From the NCBI RefSeq assembly GCF_018304965.1, contig NZ_JAGQED010000018.1, positions 25,956-89,955 of the forward strand: a stretch of 64,000 nt of DNA. Direction: 5' to 3'. Positions within the stretch are counted from its first letter, which is position 1. Each line of letters starts with the position of its first letter. Origin of the DNA: Collimonas antrihumi (GTDB taxonomy: Bacteria; Pseudomonadota; Gammaproteobacteria; Burkholderiales; Burkholderiaceae_D). Shown here one piece after another: positions 26,396 through 39,800 of this stretch. Made by a program: the position numbers and the translations under genes. The notes below the pieces were generated by a model, which was not told the origin of the DNA, did not search any database, and saw only the letters and a program-made list of their open reading frames with translations.

Positions 26396-27508
26396 TCAGA
26401 ACTTGTGACGCAGGCCTACGCGCAATACGTTCTGGCTGCTGTCATCCGCTGGCGAGTTGGTGTATGCACCGTTGATCACACCTGGATTGTTGACGTTGTT
26501 AGCGCGCTGATTGCTGTACATCGCGTACACGTCAGTGCGTTTCGACAGGTAGTAATCCACACCGAGGTTCAACTGAGTCGTCTTGCCCTTGGTCGAGCCC
26601 AGCGTTTTACGGCTGATATCGGCACGGTCATAAATCACGCTTGCCAGCAAATGCAGGTTACCCGAAACCGTATAATCCACACCCAGATCGAAGATGTTGG
26701 CTTTGGTGGCGGTAGTGATATTAACCAGGCCGGTTGCTGCCAATGCCGTCGCCAATGGACGCTTTGTTTGCGACCATGCACCGTAGATCTTGGCCGAGCC
26801 GGCTTGGTAACTGGCGCCGAGGGTGAAAGTTTTCAGGTCGGTGTCGCCAGCTTTGGCCGGCAGTGCATCTGCAGCCAGTTTGGTCTGGAAGTAACCCAGG
26901 CCGATACCGAATGGGCCATTAGCATAGTTGGCGCCCAGGCCGAAAGCCTGGCCAGCAGAGGTTTGACCTGCAACTTCGCCGAAACCGTAGAACAGGCTGC
27001 CGTTGAAACCGCTGTAATTGGCGCTGTCGTAGCGGATCGAGTTATTGGTGCGGGCGCCGGAGATGCGGTCCAGGTTGTTGAAGTGGCCGCCTTTGACGCC
27101 GTTGCCGCCGAATGTCTGCACCGACGTATACTTGTTGCCGATGTCTTCCAGATAATCGGTTTGACGGCCGATGGTGACAGTACCGAAGCTGCCGGACAGG
27201 CCGACTACCGATTTACGATCAAACAATGTGTTGGCGGTGCCTAACGAGCCATCGTCTGCATTGAAACCGTTTTCAAGTTGGAAAATTGCTTTCAAACCGC
27301 CGCCCAGATCTTCCGATCCCTTGAAGCCGATACGGGAAGTCGACAAATCGCCTGAATCCACGCTGAAGCGGCTATCGTTTTTCGGGCCTACTTTGCTGGT
27401 GTATGTCAGGCCAGCGTCAACCACGCCATAAATGGTGACATTGGTTTGTGCTTGTGCATTAGCGCCGATCAGGCCGAGGGCGGCTAGTGCGAATACAGTC
27501 TTTTTCAT
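26396..27508 (-). CDS. Outer-membrane porin, Gram-negative porin family
   Basis: A 370-residue beta-barrel. Signal peptide 1-20 (ending NAQA) is followed by QTNVTIYGVVDAGLTYTS, the standard first strand of beta-proteobacterial trimeric porins. SRIGFKGSEDLGGGLKAIFQLE is the second hallmark, and the C-terminus GLRHKF ends in the Phe needed for barrel assembly. It should form a general diffusion pore. AAGGGAAG precedes the ATG. The 380-bp upstream region is AT-rich and shared with the divergent alcohol dehydrogenase. Confidence 0.94.
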   Translation of the reverse strand: MKKTVFALAALGLIGANAQAQTNVTIYGVVDAGLTYTSKVGPKNDSRFSVDSGDLSTSRIGFKGSEDLGGGLKAIFQLENGFNADDGSLGTANTLFDRKSVVGLSGSFGTVTIGRQTDYLEDIGNKYTSVQTFGGNGVKGGHFNNLDRISGARTNNSIRYDSANYSGFNGSLFYGFGEVAGQTSAGQAFGLGANYANGPFGIGLGYFQTKLAADALPAKAGDTDLKTFTLGASYQAGSAKIYGAWSQTKRPLATALAATGLVNITTATKANIFDLGVDYTVSGNLHLLASVIYDRADISRKTLGSTKGKTTQLNLGVDYYLSKRTDVYAMYSNQRANNVNNPGVINGAYTNSPADDSSQNVLRVGLRHKF

Positions 27509-27890
27509 TTCTTCCCTTTGTTAATGTGTAAATATTCCTGGTGTCCGGCCTGGAGACCCTGGCAACATCTATTTCGAATGTTACGAATTGTTACAAGCTG
27601 AACGGCCTAGATATTACCAATTAACAAGAATATTGCATTGATTTTTGATGCTTCATTAAAAAGAAATGAAAATTTAATAGACGTTGCTGATTTATGTTGT
27701 TTTTTAACAGTAGTTTATGACATTTATGACTTGGCATAGTCATTATTCAACTAAGCGTATAGTGAAAGGTGTCGGCAGCACGCACCGATCGGGCATCGCC
27801 GAAAGATCCTCCATCCCAGCATTTGCATCGATCAATCAGCTGATTGATCAATATCGGTTTGTCGTCTCACCGCATACGAAGGGAAATGTC
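27509..27890. promoter_or_regulatory. Divergent porin / alcohol dehydrogenase control region
   Basis: A 382-bp gap without a credible gene. The half next to the porin is AT-rich (27590-27720) and fits its promoter and leader. The half next to the dehydrogenase holds the 20-bp palindrome at 27830-27849. An open frame begins further upstream of the dehydrogenase start but shows no protein conservation. Confidence 0.45.
27830..27849. promoter_or_regulatory. Perfect 20-bp palindrome upstream of the alcohol dehydrogenase
   Basis: GATCAATCAGCTGATTGATC is fully self-complementary and ends 41 bp before the ATG at 27891. That position suits an operator overlapping the promoter or leader. The regulator is not identified and none is adjacent. 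Confidence 0.55.
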
Positions 27891-28964
27891 ATGCTTAAAG
27901 CCGTTGGATATGCCGCGCAGACTGCGCAAACACCTCTTGCCCCGTTCAGTTTCGATCGCCGCCAGCCGGGACCCCACGATGTCCAGATCGAGATTCTGTT
28001 TTGCGGGGTATGCCATTCCGATCTGCATACCGCCCGCAACGAGTGGCACAACACCGTATACCCGGTGGTGCCGGGGCACGAAATTGTCGGCCGGGTGACC
28101 AAGGTCGGCGAGCACGTCAAGCAATTCAAGGCGGGCGATCTGGCCGGCGTCGGCTGCATGGTCGACTCTTGCCAGCACTGTCCGAGTTGCGCTGACGGGC
28201 TGGAGCAGTATTGCGAAAATGGCTTCACCGGCACTTATAGCGCTCCCGATAAGCATAATGGTGGCGTGACTTATGGTGGTTATGCCAACAATATCGTAGT
28301 CGACGAAAAATTTGTCTTGCGTATTTCAGACAAACTTGATCCAGCTGGCGCGGCGCCGCTGCTGTGCGCCGGCATCACCACTTATTCACCGTTGCGGCAT
28401 TGGAAAGTCGGCAAAGGACACAAGGTCGGCATCGTCGGATTGGGTGGGCTGGGCCACATGGGCGTGAAGATCGCCCACGCGATGGGCGCGCATGTGGTGT
28501 TGTTTACTACGTCGCAGAACAAGATCGAAGATGCGCTGCGCCTGGGCGCCGACGAAGTCGTGATTTCGAAGGATCCAACGCAGATGAGGGCCCACGCCAA
28601 CAGTGTTGACTTCATCCTCAATACCGTGGCGGCTCCGCATAACCTGGATGCGTTCCTGGCTCTGCTGAAGCGCGACGGCGCCATGACGCTGGTAGGCGCG
28701 CCGGCCGAATCGCATCCGTCGCCCAACGTGTTCAACCTGATCATGAAGCGGCGCACCCTGGCCGGATCGCTGATCGGCGGCATCAGGGAAACCCAGGAAA
28801 TGCTGGATTTCTGCGCCGAACACGGGATCGTCTCGGATATCGAAATGATCGCCATCCAGGATATCAACCAGGCTTATGAGCGGATGTTGAAGAGCGATGT
28901 CAAATATCGCTTTGTGATTGATATGGCGTCATTGCAGCGCGAGCGCGATATGGCTGCAGCCTAA
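27891..28964 (+). CDS. Zinc-dependent alcohol dehydrogenase, YahK/cinnamyl-alcohol type
   Basis: A 357-residue medium-chain dehydrogenase. The start is ATG 27891 with AAGGGA upstream. Catalytic zinc ligands are Cys41 (CGVCHSDLH) and His63 (PGHE), with the third Cys in LLCAGITTYSP. Structural zinc cysteines stand at 94, 97, 100 and 108. GLGGLGHMG is the dinucleotide loop, and TTS after the second strand suggests NADP(H), as in YahK. It should reduce a wide range of aldehydes. It is followed directly by a palindromic repeat. Confidence 0.92.
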   Translation: MLKAVGYAAQTAQTPLAPFSFDRRQPGPHDVQIEILFCGVCHSDLHTARNEWHNTVYPVVPGHEIVGRVTKVGEHVKQFKAGDLAGVGCMVDSCQHCPSCADGLEQYCENGFTGTYSAPDKHNGGVTYGGYANNIVVDEKFVLRISDKLDPAGAAPLLCAGITTYSPLRHWKVGKGHKVGIVGLGGLGHMGVKIAHAMGAHVVLFTTSQNKIEDALRLGADEVVISKDPTQMRAHANSVDFILNTVAAPHNLDAFLALLKRDGAMTLVGAPAESHPSPNVFNLIMKRRTLAGSLIGGIRETQEMLDFCAEHGIVSDIEMIAIQDINQAYERMLKSDVKYRFVIDMASLQRERDMAAA

Positions 28965-28966
28965 GG

Positions 28967-29081
28967 AGGGTGGGCACGTTGCCCACGTGGAACTCACTTC
29001 ACGCACATGCGCCTATTTCAGTGCTGTGAGGGTCTGTACTCCGGTTATCGCGGTCACGCGTGGGCAACGTGCCCACCCTAC
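28967..29081. repeat. Dispersed palindromic repeat, member B
   Basis: Left end GAGGGTGGGCACGTTGCCCACG, split here as GAGGGTGGGCA and TGCCCACG; right end GCGTGGGCAACGTGCCCACC with CTAC at 29078-29081. The interior TCTGTACTCCGGTTATCGCG is the reverse complement of the interior of members C and E. It fills the space between the convergent dehydrogenase and rpiA and may act as a bidirectional terminator. Confidence 0.88.
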
Positions 29082-29086
29082 GACAA

Positions 29087-29767
29087 TCAGAAGGTCAGGG
29101 TCTTTACGCCGTCTGGCGTTCCTAACAGACAAATGTCAGCGCCCTTCTCCGCAAACAAACCGACCGTGACGACGCCGGTGATCTGGTTGATTTGCCGTTC
29201 CAGTTCGACCGGATCGGTGATTCTCAGGTCGACCATATCGATAATCACGCAACCGTTATCGGTAATCAGCGGCTTGCCATCCTTGAAGCGCAAACGCGGC
29301 TCGCCGCCTAGTTTGATCAGCTTGCGCGCCACCACCGCCTGCGCCATCGGGATCACTTCGACCGGCAACGGAAATTTGCCGAGCACCTTGACCAGCTTGG
29401 AGCCGTCGGCGATACAGATGAATTTCTCGGCTACCGAGGCGACGATCTTTTCGCGCGTCAGAGCGGCGCCGCCGCCTTTGATCATCGCGCCCTGCTCCGT
29501 GATTTCATCGGCGCCGTCAATATAGACCGGCATGGTCGCGACCTGGTTCAGGTCGTAGACTTCGATGTCATGCGCCCGCAGGCGCGCCGCAGTCGCTTCC
29601 GATGAAGCCACGGCGCCCTTGATGCGGTGCTTGATCCTGGCTAGTTCATCGATGAAGAAATTAGCGGTAGAGCCGGTGCCGACGCCGACAATCTGGCCAT
29701 CCACCACGTATTTAATTGCTTCACGGGCAACAGCTTGTTTGAGTTCGTCCTGGGTCATGGCAGTCAT
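29087..29767 (-). CDS. rpiA: Ribose-5-phosphate isomerase A
   Basis: A 226-residue RpiA from ATG 29767; an in-frame ATG at 29758 is equally possible. It interconverts ribose-5-P and ribulose-5-P. Conserved runs are [16 protein letters not shown] (phosphate binding), YIDGADEI with its catalytic Asp, and [18 protein letters not shown]-like [11 protein letters not shown] lies near the C-terminus. Its stop lies six bases from repeat B. A three-copy 9-bp repeat occupies the space upstream toward the antiporter gene. Confidence 0.95.
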   Translation of the reverse strand: MTAMTQDELKQAVAREAIKYVVDGQIVGVGTGSTANFFIDELARIKHRIKGAVASSEATAARLRAHDIEVYDLNQVATMPVYIDGADEITEQGAMIKGGGAALTREKIVASVAEKFICIADGSKLVKVLGKFPLPVEVIPMAQAVVARKLIKLGGEPRLRFKDGKPLITDNGCVIIDMVDLRITDPVELERQINQITGVVTVGLFAEKGADICLLGTPDGVKTLTF

Positions 29768-29842
29768 GGCTTTGTCTTGAAAAAGAGGTAAAGACGCTAT
29801 TTTAACCAAATGGCGGGATGAATTTGAAAAACAAAGCCGTCA

Positions 29843-29869
29843 CTTAAGCATCTTAACCATCTTAAGCAT
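29843..29869. repeat. 9-bp tandem repeat CTTAA(G/C)CAT, three copies
   Basis: CTTAAGCAT (29843-29851), CTTAACCAT (29852-29860) and CTTAAGCAT (29861-29869) lie just past the antiporter stop. Short and probably without function. Confidence 0.8.
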
Positions 29870-29870
29870 C

Positions 29871-31643
29871 CTAATGACTTTCGTCAGGTTGCTGTTCCAT
29901 CGTTTCACGCAGCGCGATTTGCAACTTGGAATGCAATTTCACAAAACGTTGCCACAACACCAACACCAGCGTGGCTGCGCCGACCAGCACCAGGATCAGC
30001 AGATTGGTCGGCGGCAGAATCCGGCTGCTGAGCGCGGCGATCATCAACATGATGCCTATGATGGACACCACCGGAATCACCTCGGCGATCACGCGCCGCA
30101 CCGCATGGCTATAGGAACCAGCCCAATCCGGCTTGACGCTCATCTCTGCCAGCAACATGCTTAGCGCGTGCAATTTGCGATAAGTTGCGATCAGGAAAGG
30201 CAATGAAATCAGCAACGCCCCGCCCCACACTATCGCATTCTGAATCTGCGCATCCGCCACCCACGCCGACATGCTGTTGCCGAGCGTCTGGGCAAAATAG
30301 CCGCCGATGATGAAAATCGCCACCACCAGCGCCAGGTTCACCACCACCTGCATCAGGATGCGGCGAATAATGCGCGACAACTCAGCGCGGTCGCCCTGCG
30401 GTTGCAAGCTGTCGAGCCAGGTTGAGTACATGCCGAATACCGACACCAGTTTCTCCGGCATGGCCTGCGCCAGGCGGCTTGAGAGCGGATCGGCCAGCTT
30501 GATCAGGTACGGTGTCAGCAAAGTGGTCACGGCGGATACCGCTACCACGGTCGGGTACAGGAAATCGCTGGTCACTTTCAGGCTGACACCAAGCGCCGCA
30601 ATGATGAAAGAGAATTCACCGATCTGCGACAGGCCCATGCCGACCCGCATTGAAGTGCGGCCGTCATGGCCGGACAGGAAAGTCGCCAGGCCGCAGCTGA
30701 TGACCTTGCCCAGCACCACCGCCAGCGTAATCACACCGATCGGCAGCCAGTATTGGGCCAGGATGGAGGGATTGAACAACAGGCCGATGGCCACGAAAAA
30801 GATGGCGCTGAACATGTCGCGCACCGGTTCGATCAGGCGTTCGATCTGATGCAGGTGGCGTGACTCGGCCATCACGGCGCCGATAATGAAGGCGCCCAAC
30901 GCCACGCTGTATTGCATTTTCATGACCAGCAAACAGAAGCCGAAGCACAAGCCAAGCACCGTCACCAGCAACATTTCCTTGCTCTTGAATTTGGCTACAT
31001 AGTCGAGCAGGCGCGGGATGATAAGGATGCCTGCCACCAGCGAAACAATCATGAACAGCACCAGCTTGCCGATGGTAACCGCGGCATCGCCGGCGTCCAC
31101 CGAACCGCTGGTCGCCACGCCTGACAGCAAAGCGATCATGCCGATCGCCAGCACATCCTCGACAATCAGGATGCCGAAAATCAGTTGCGCGAATTTCTCG
31201 CGTTTCATGCCCAGTTCGTTGAGCGCCTTGACGATGATGGTGGTGGACGATACCGACAGCATGGCGCCGAGGAATACCGCATCCATCTGCTTCCAGCCGA
31301 AATAAATACCGATCTCGTAGCCGACCCACAGCATCAGCGTAATCTCCGCCAGGGCCGCCACAAAGGCCGTGGCGCCGACCTTGCCGAGTTTCTTCAGGCT
31401 GAATTCCAGGCCCAGCGAAAACAACAGGAAGATCACGCCCAGTTCCGCCAGGATCTGGATTGTGCGCTCATCCGTGATCAGCGAAAACGGCGGCGTATGC
31501 GGTCCGATGATGACCCCGGCGACGATATAACCAAGCACCACCGGCTGCTTGAAACGGTTGAACAGCACCGTGACGACACCGGCGATCAGCATGATCACGG
31601 CCAGATCCTGGATAAACATTTCTACCGCATGGTGCATTGGCAA
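29871..31643 (-). CDS. CPA2-family cation:proton antiporter (KefB/YbaL-like membrane part)
   Basis: A 590-residue inner-membrane protein. The first 390 residues form the usual CPA2 transporter with about 12-13 helices: GYIVAGVIIGPHTPP, FLLFSLGLEFS, LSVSSTTIIVKAL, GLSQIGEFSFI. Residues 420-560 add several further helices and a short cytoplasmic tail instead of the TrkA-N (RCK) nucleotide-binding domain of KefB/KefC. It should exchange K+ or Na+ for protons. Without the RCK domain, glutathione-adduct gating of Kef type is unlikely. Confidence 0.87.
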   Translation of the reverse strand: MPMHHAVEMFIQDLAVIMLIAGVVTVLFNRFKQPVVLGYIVAGVIIGPHTPPFSLITDERTIQILAELGVIFLLFSLGLEFSLKKLGKVGATAFVAALAEITLMLWVGYEIGIYFGWKQMDAVFLGAMLSVSSTTIIVKALNELGMKREKFAQLIFGILIVEDVLAIGMIALLSGVATSGSVDAGDAAVTIGKLVLFMIVSLVAGILIIPRLLDYVAKFKSKEMLLVTVLGLCFGFCLLVMKMQYSVALGAFIIGAVMAESRHLHQIERLIEPVRDMFSAIFFVAIGLLFNPSILAQYWLPIGVITLAVVLGKVISCGLATFLSGHDGRTSMRVGMGLSQIGEFSFIIAALGVSLKVTSDFLYPTVVAVSAVTTLLTPYLIKLADPLSSRLAQAMPEKLVSVFGMYSTWLDSLQPQGDRAELSRIIRRILMQVVVNLALVVAIFIIGGYFAQTLGNSMSAWVADAQIQNAIVWGGALLISLPFLIATYRKLHALSMLLAEMSVKPDWAGSYSHAVRRVIAEVIPVVSIIGIMLMIAALSSRILPPTNLLILVLVGAATLVLVLWQRFVKLHSKLQIALRETMEQQPDESH

Positions 31644-31676
31644 GTTTCCGAAGTAAGCAAATTGGGGGGATGCCGC

Positions 31677-31804
31677 AGGGTGGGCAGGCCTTTATGCCCA
31701 CGCGTGACCGCGATAACCGGAGTACAAACAGGCCGGGCGCGGAATTGCGCATGCACATGGAACGAGTTCATTCACGCGTGGGCACAAAGGCGTGCCCACC
31801 CTAC
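31677..31804. repeat. Dispersed palindromic repeat, member C
   Basis: AGGGTGGGCAGGCC at the left, GGCGTGCCCACCCTAC at the right. The interior CGCGTGACCGCGATAACCGG is shared with member E and, inverted, with member B. Length is about 128 bp. It lies between the antiporter start and the def stop. Confidence 0.9.
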
Positions 31805-31877
31805 GCAGCTTGGTTATTTTGCAATTATATAGTGTGCCGACCCGTGCCAACCCGGTCGCGTGCCCACACCACGCAAC

Positions 31878-32414
31878 TCAATCGTCGTGATTAGGATCCA
31901 GCTCGGGAAACAGCACTTCGGTAAAACCAAAGCGGGTGAAATCCTTGATCCGCATCGGATACAGGATGCCATTCAGGTGATCGGTTTCATGCTGCACCAC
32001 ACGCGCATGGAAATCGTCGACGTCGCGGCTGATGCGCGCACCAGACTGATCGAAACCTTCATAATGCACACGGCTCCAGCGCGGCACCACGCCACGCATG
32101 CCGGGCACCGACAGGCAACCCTCCCAGCCATCTTCAATTTCTTCCGATAACGGCGTCAATACCGGATTGATCAGCACGGTCTCGGGCACCGCCGGCGCAT
32201 CCGGGTAACGCACGTTATTCTTGAAACCGAAGATCACTACCTGCAGGTTGACGCCGATCTGCGGCGCCGCCAGACCGGCGCCGTTGGCTGCATGCATCGT
32301 ATCGAACATGTCAGCGATCAGCGCCTCCAGTTCCGGCGTATTGAACGCGGTGACAGGTTCTGCTTGGCGCAACAGGCGGGGATCGCCCATCTTCAGGATT
32401 TCACGAACGGTCAT
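31878..32414 (-). CDS. def: Peptide deformylase
   Basis: A 178-residue deformylase that removes the N-formyl group from nascent proteins. All three motifs are present: [10 protein letters not shown] at 45-54, EGCLSVPG at 98-105 (metal ligand Cys100) and QHETDHLNG with His142 and His146. The middle residue of the HExxH box pair reads HETDH, a mild variant. It lies 21 bp downstream of galU on the same strand and is not next to fmt, so it may be one of several paralogues. Confidence 0.95.
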   Translation of the reverse strand: MTVREILKMGDPRLLRQAEPVTAFNTPELEALIADMFDTMHAANGAGLAAPQIGVNLQVVIFGFKNNVRYPDAPAVPETVLINPVLTPLSEEIEDGWEGCLSVPGMRGVVPRWSRVHYEGFDQSGARISRDVDDFHARVVQHETDHLNGILYPMRIKDFTRFGFTEVLFPELDPNHDD

Positions 32415-32435
32415 GGCGTCGGCTTTACGGTGGGA

Positions 32436-36527
<4,092 letters not shown>

Positions 36528-36569
36528 TCTGCTGATGCCTTAATAAGGAAAAAACACTTCTAAATTTGC

Positions 36570-36611
36570 GTAGGGTGGACACCGCGTGGGCAAAAAACCT
36601 GCCCACCCTAC
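36570..36611. repeat. Dispersed palindromic repeat, member D (short form)
   Basis: GTAGGGTGGACACCGCGTGG faces CTGCCCACCCTAC, about 42 bp in total. It keeps only the terminal inverted repeats of the family and lacks the shared interior. It lies between zipA and smc. Confidence 0.85.
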
Positions 36612-36627
36612 AACTGCACACGCAGCC

Positions 36628-36675
36628 AACGTCCGCGATTAACGTTTGCAATTAACGTCCGCAATTACGTCAATT
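36628..36675. repeat. 13-bp tandem repeat AACGTCCGCAATT, three copies plus a partial
   Basis: AACGTCCGCGATT, AACGTTTGCAATT and AACGTCCGCAATT are consecutive at 36628-36666, then ACGTCAATT. It lies in the smc-zipA gap next to repeat D. No function is visible. Confidence 0.8.
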
Positions 36676-36804
36676 ATCGCGCCAATTTTTACAACATATT
36701 GTAATAAAACCAGAAAATCAGCCTAGTGTCATCATAAAAAGTTATCAAGCTGGAATTGAAGCGGGTTAAAGCCGATTTCAGCTAATCAAACTGCCGTTTT
36801 AGCA

Positions 36805-39800
36805 TTAAGCCGGCACCGTGTCACTGGCAAAACTTCTGGCCGCTTCCATATCGACCGCAACAATCCGCGACACGCCCTGCTCCTGCATCGTCACCCCGAT
36901 CAACTGCTGCGCCATTTCCATAGCAATCTTGTTATGCGAGATGAACAGGAACTGGGTATGTGCCGACATCCGCTTTACCATATTGCAGAAACGTTCGGTA
37001 TTGGCGTCGTCCAGCGGCGCATCAACCTCATCCAGCAAACAGAACGGCGCCGGATTCAGCTGGAACATCGAAAACACCAGGGCGGTCGCAGTGAGTGCTT
37101 TTTCACCGCCTGACAGCAAGTGAATCGTGGCATTCTTCTTGCCCGGCGGTTGCGCCATGACTTGCACGCCGGAATCGAGGATTTCGTCGCCGGTCATGAT
37201 CAGCTTGGCCTGGCCGCCGCCGAACAGGATCGGGAACAGTTCGGCAAAATGCAGGTTGACCTTGTCGAAAGTGTCTTGCAACAGGTCACGGGTTTCCTTG
37301 TCGATCTTGTGAATCGCATCCTGCAAGGTATTGATGGCCTCGGTCAGGTCGGCGTTTTGCGCATCCAGGAAATTCTTGCGTTCGGACGCCTGCGCCAGTT
37401 CATCCAGCGCCGCCAGATTGACTGCACCCAGCGCGCCGATCGCATTGGTCAGGCGCGTCACTTCGCCTTGCAGATAGGATGGCCGCATGTCGGCAGTCAG
37501 TTTCTCGCTCAGGGCGGCCTCATCGGCCTGCGCTTCGAGCAGCTGCTGCACGTATTGTTCCTGGTTCAGGCGCGCCGCCTGCTCTTTCAGTTGCAATTCC
37601 ATGATGCGGTCGCGCTGCGGCTGCAGGCTGCGCTCGGCTTGCAGGCGGGTTTCTTCGTGCTGGCGCAAATTCTGCGATACCTGGTCCAGTTCGTGGCGGG
37701 TATCGGCCAGTGCGCGTTCTTGCTCGCTGCGCTTGTCCAGCAAGTCTTGCAAACCGGCTTGCGCGGCCTGGTCATCCAGGCTCTCCAGCTCGAGATGGCC
37801 CTGCTGCATGTTGGCGAACAATTGTGCCGCCTGCTCCAGCGCGGTAGCGATGCTGCGCTTGAGTTCTTCGATCTTGTTGCGATGGGATTTCTCGGCAAAT
37901 TCCGCTTCTTGCGCAGCGCGCTCCATCTCGCGCAGACGCTGGCGGGCATCGTTGAGCTGTTGTTCCTTGCCCAGGTAATCGGTTTGTCCGTCTTCGTGCT
38001 TCTCTTGCAGTTCGGCCAACTCCATGTCGAGTTGTTCGAACTTGGCTTCCGATTCCATCTTGACCTGTTGCTGCTCGCTTTCCTGCGCCGCGATTTCAGC
38101 CAGATCGGAAGAAATTTGCGAACTGCGCTGATTGAAACGCTCCTGCAGCTCGGACAATTTCATGACGTCGATCTGCAAGCCATGCACCGCCTGTGTCAGG
38201 CCGGTGTGGCGCTGGCGCATTTCCTGCAGGCGCTGGGTTGCCTGCGACAGCGCCGCTTCGGCACGCACCGAACGCGAACGCGCTTCGTCAGCCAGCATCT
38301 GCTGGGCGCGCAATTGCTTGGTGATGTTTTCGATTTCCTGCTGGCGCGCCAGCATGCCGTCCTGCTCCGAATCGGAAGCATAGAAACGTACGCCGGTCTT
38401 GCTGATTACATGCCCCTGGCGCGTGACAAAGCTGGCGCCCAGCGGTAGTTTGCTGCGCTCGGCGAAAGCCGTCACAGTGTCATCGGCGGCATAGAAATTG
38501 TGCAGCCAATCCTGCATCAGCACGCGCAAACCCGGATCGTTCAGTTGCAATAAATTCAGGAAAGGTTTAAGGCCGCCGGGCGTTTCGTTGTTCTCGACAG
38601 CTGCCACGCCATTCGGTGAGAACAGGGCCAGCTTGGCCGGCGGCGCATCGTTGAAGAAGGCTTTGGCCCAATCCAGGTTCGACATTTCCAAGGCCGAAGT
38701 ACGCTCGCGCAGCACTGATTCCAGCGCCGTTTCCCAGCCGCCGTCGATATGCAGTTTCTGCCACAAGCGCGGCAAGCCTGCCAGTTCGTGTTTTTGCAGC
38801 CAAGGCTGGACTTTGCCTTCAGTCTGAACGCTTTCCTGCAATTGCTTGAGCGCTGTCAGACGTGCTTCCAGCTGGGCGTTGTTAGCGCTTTCGGTATTGA
38901 CTTGCTGCTGCGCGTTACGCCGCTCTTCTTCCAGGCGCGGCTGTTGTTCCTGCGCCTCTTCCAGCTGCATGCCGATCTCTTCCAGGCCGGCCTGTTTCTC
39001 TTCCAGTTGCATGCGCAAATTGGTGAGATGGGCGTTGTCCGGCAGGTTCAAGCCATTCTTTTCCTGTGCCAGCCGTTCGCGCCGGCTGCTCAGGCCGTTC
39101 AGGATGTTCGAAGCATTGCGCTGGTGGGTTGATTCCAGTTCGATCTGCTGCTGGATCTGCATGATCTTGCCGCGCGACTCGGTGCTCTTCAGCTGCGCTT
39201 CGCGCCAGCTTTGTTCCAACGCCGGCAATTGATCGTTGTGCTGTTGCGACGCCACCTGCGACTGCTCGACGCGCGCCGCCAATTCTTGCAGATGCATCTC
39301 GGCTTCGACCAGGTCGTCCTGAAACTGGGTGCCCTGGCGCTGCCATTGATCGCGCTGCGCGGTCAATGAATTGAGTTGCGATTGCAGCCGGTTGCGCGAC
39401 TCGATGACAAATTTGATTTGCGCTTCCAGGCTGCCGATTTCCGAATTGGTCTGGTACAGATGGCCTTGCGCCTGGTGCATGCGGTCGCCGGCGGCATAGT
39501 GGGCCTGGCGCATATGCTCCAACTCGGTCTCGACATGGCGCAGCTTGGCGGTTTGCTCTTCCAGGTCGGTTTGCGCTTTTTCAATCTCGCGGAAATATTT
39601 TTCCTGCTCGGTCTTGGCTTCGTTCTTGCGCAACAGCCACAGCAGTTTTTGCTTTTCTTCCTGGTCGCCTTGCAACTCATGGAATTTTTGGGCGACCGCC
39701 GCCTGCGACTGCAGCTTCGCCAGATTGGCGTTAAGTTCACGCAAGATATCTTCAACCCGCACCAGGTTTTCGCGCGTGTCGTTCAGGCGATTCTCGGTTT

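Noticed and set aside
27717..27890. N-terminal extension of the alcohol dehydrogenase
   Set aside because: The frame is open but has no ribosome-binding site, no family similarity and contains the regulatory palindrome; the start at 27891 has a good site.
37120..38448. Long + strand frame opposite smc
   Set aside because: Antisense of the SMC coiled coil gives an artificial Leu/Gln/Phe-rich frame; no start context or domain.
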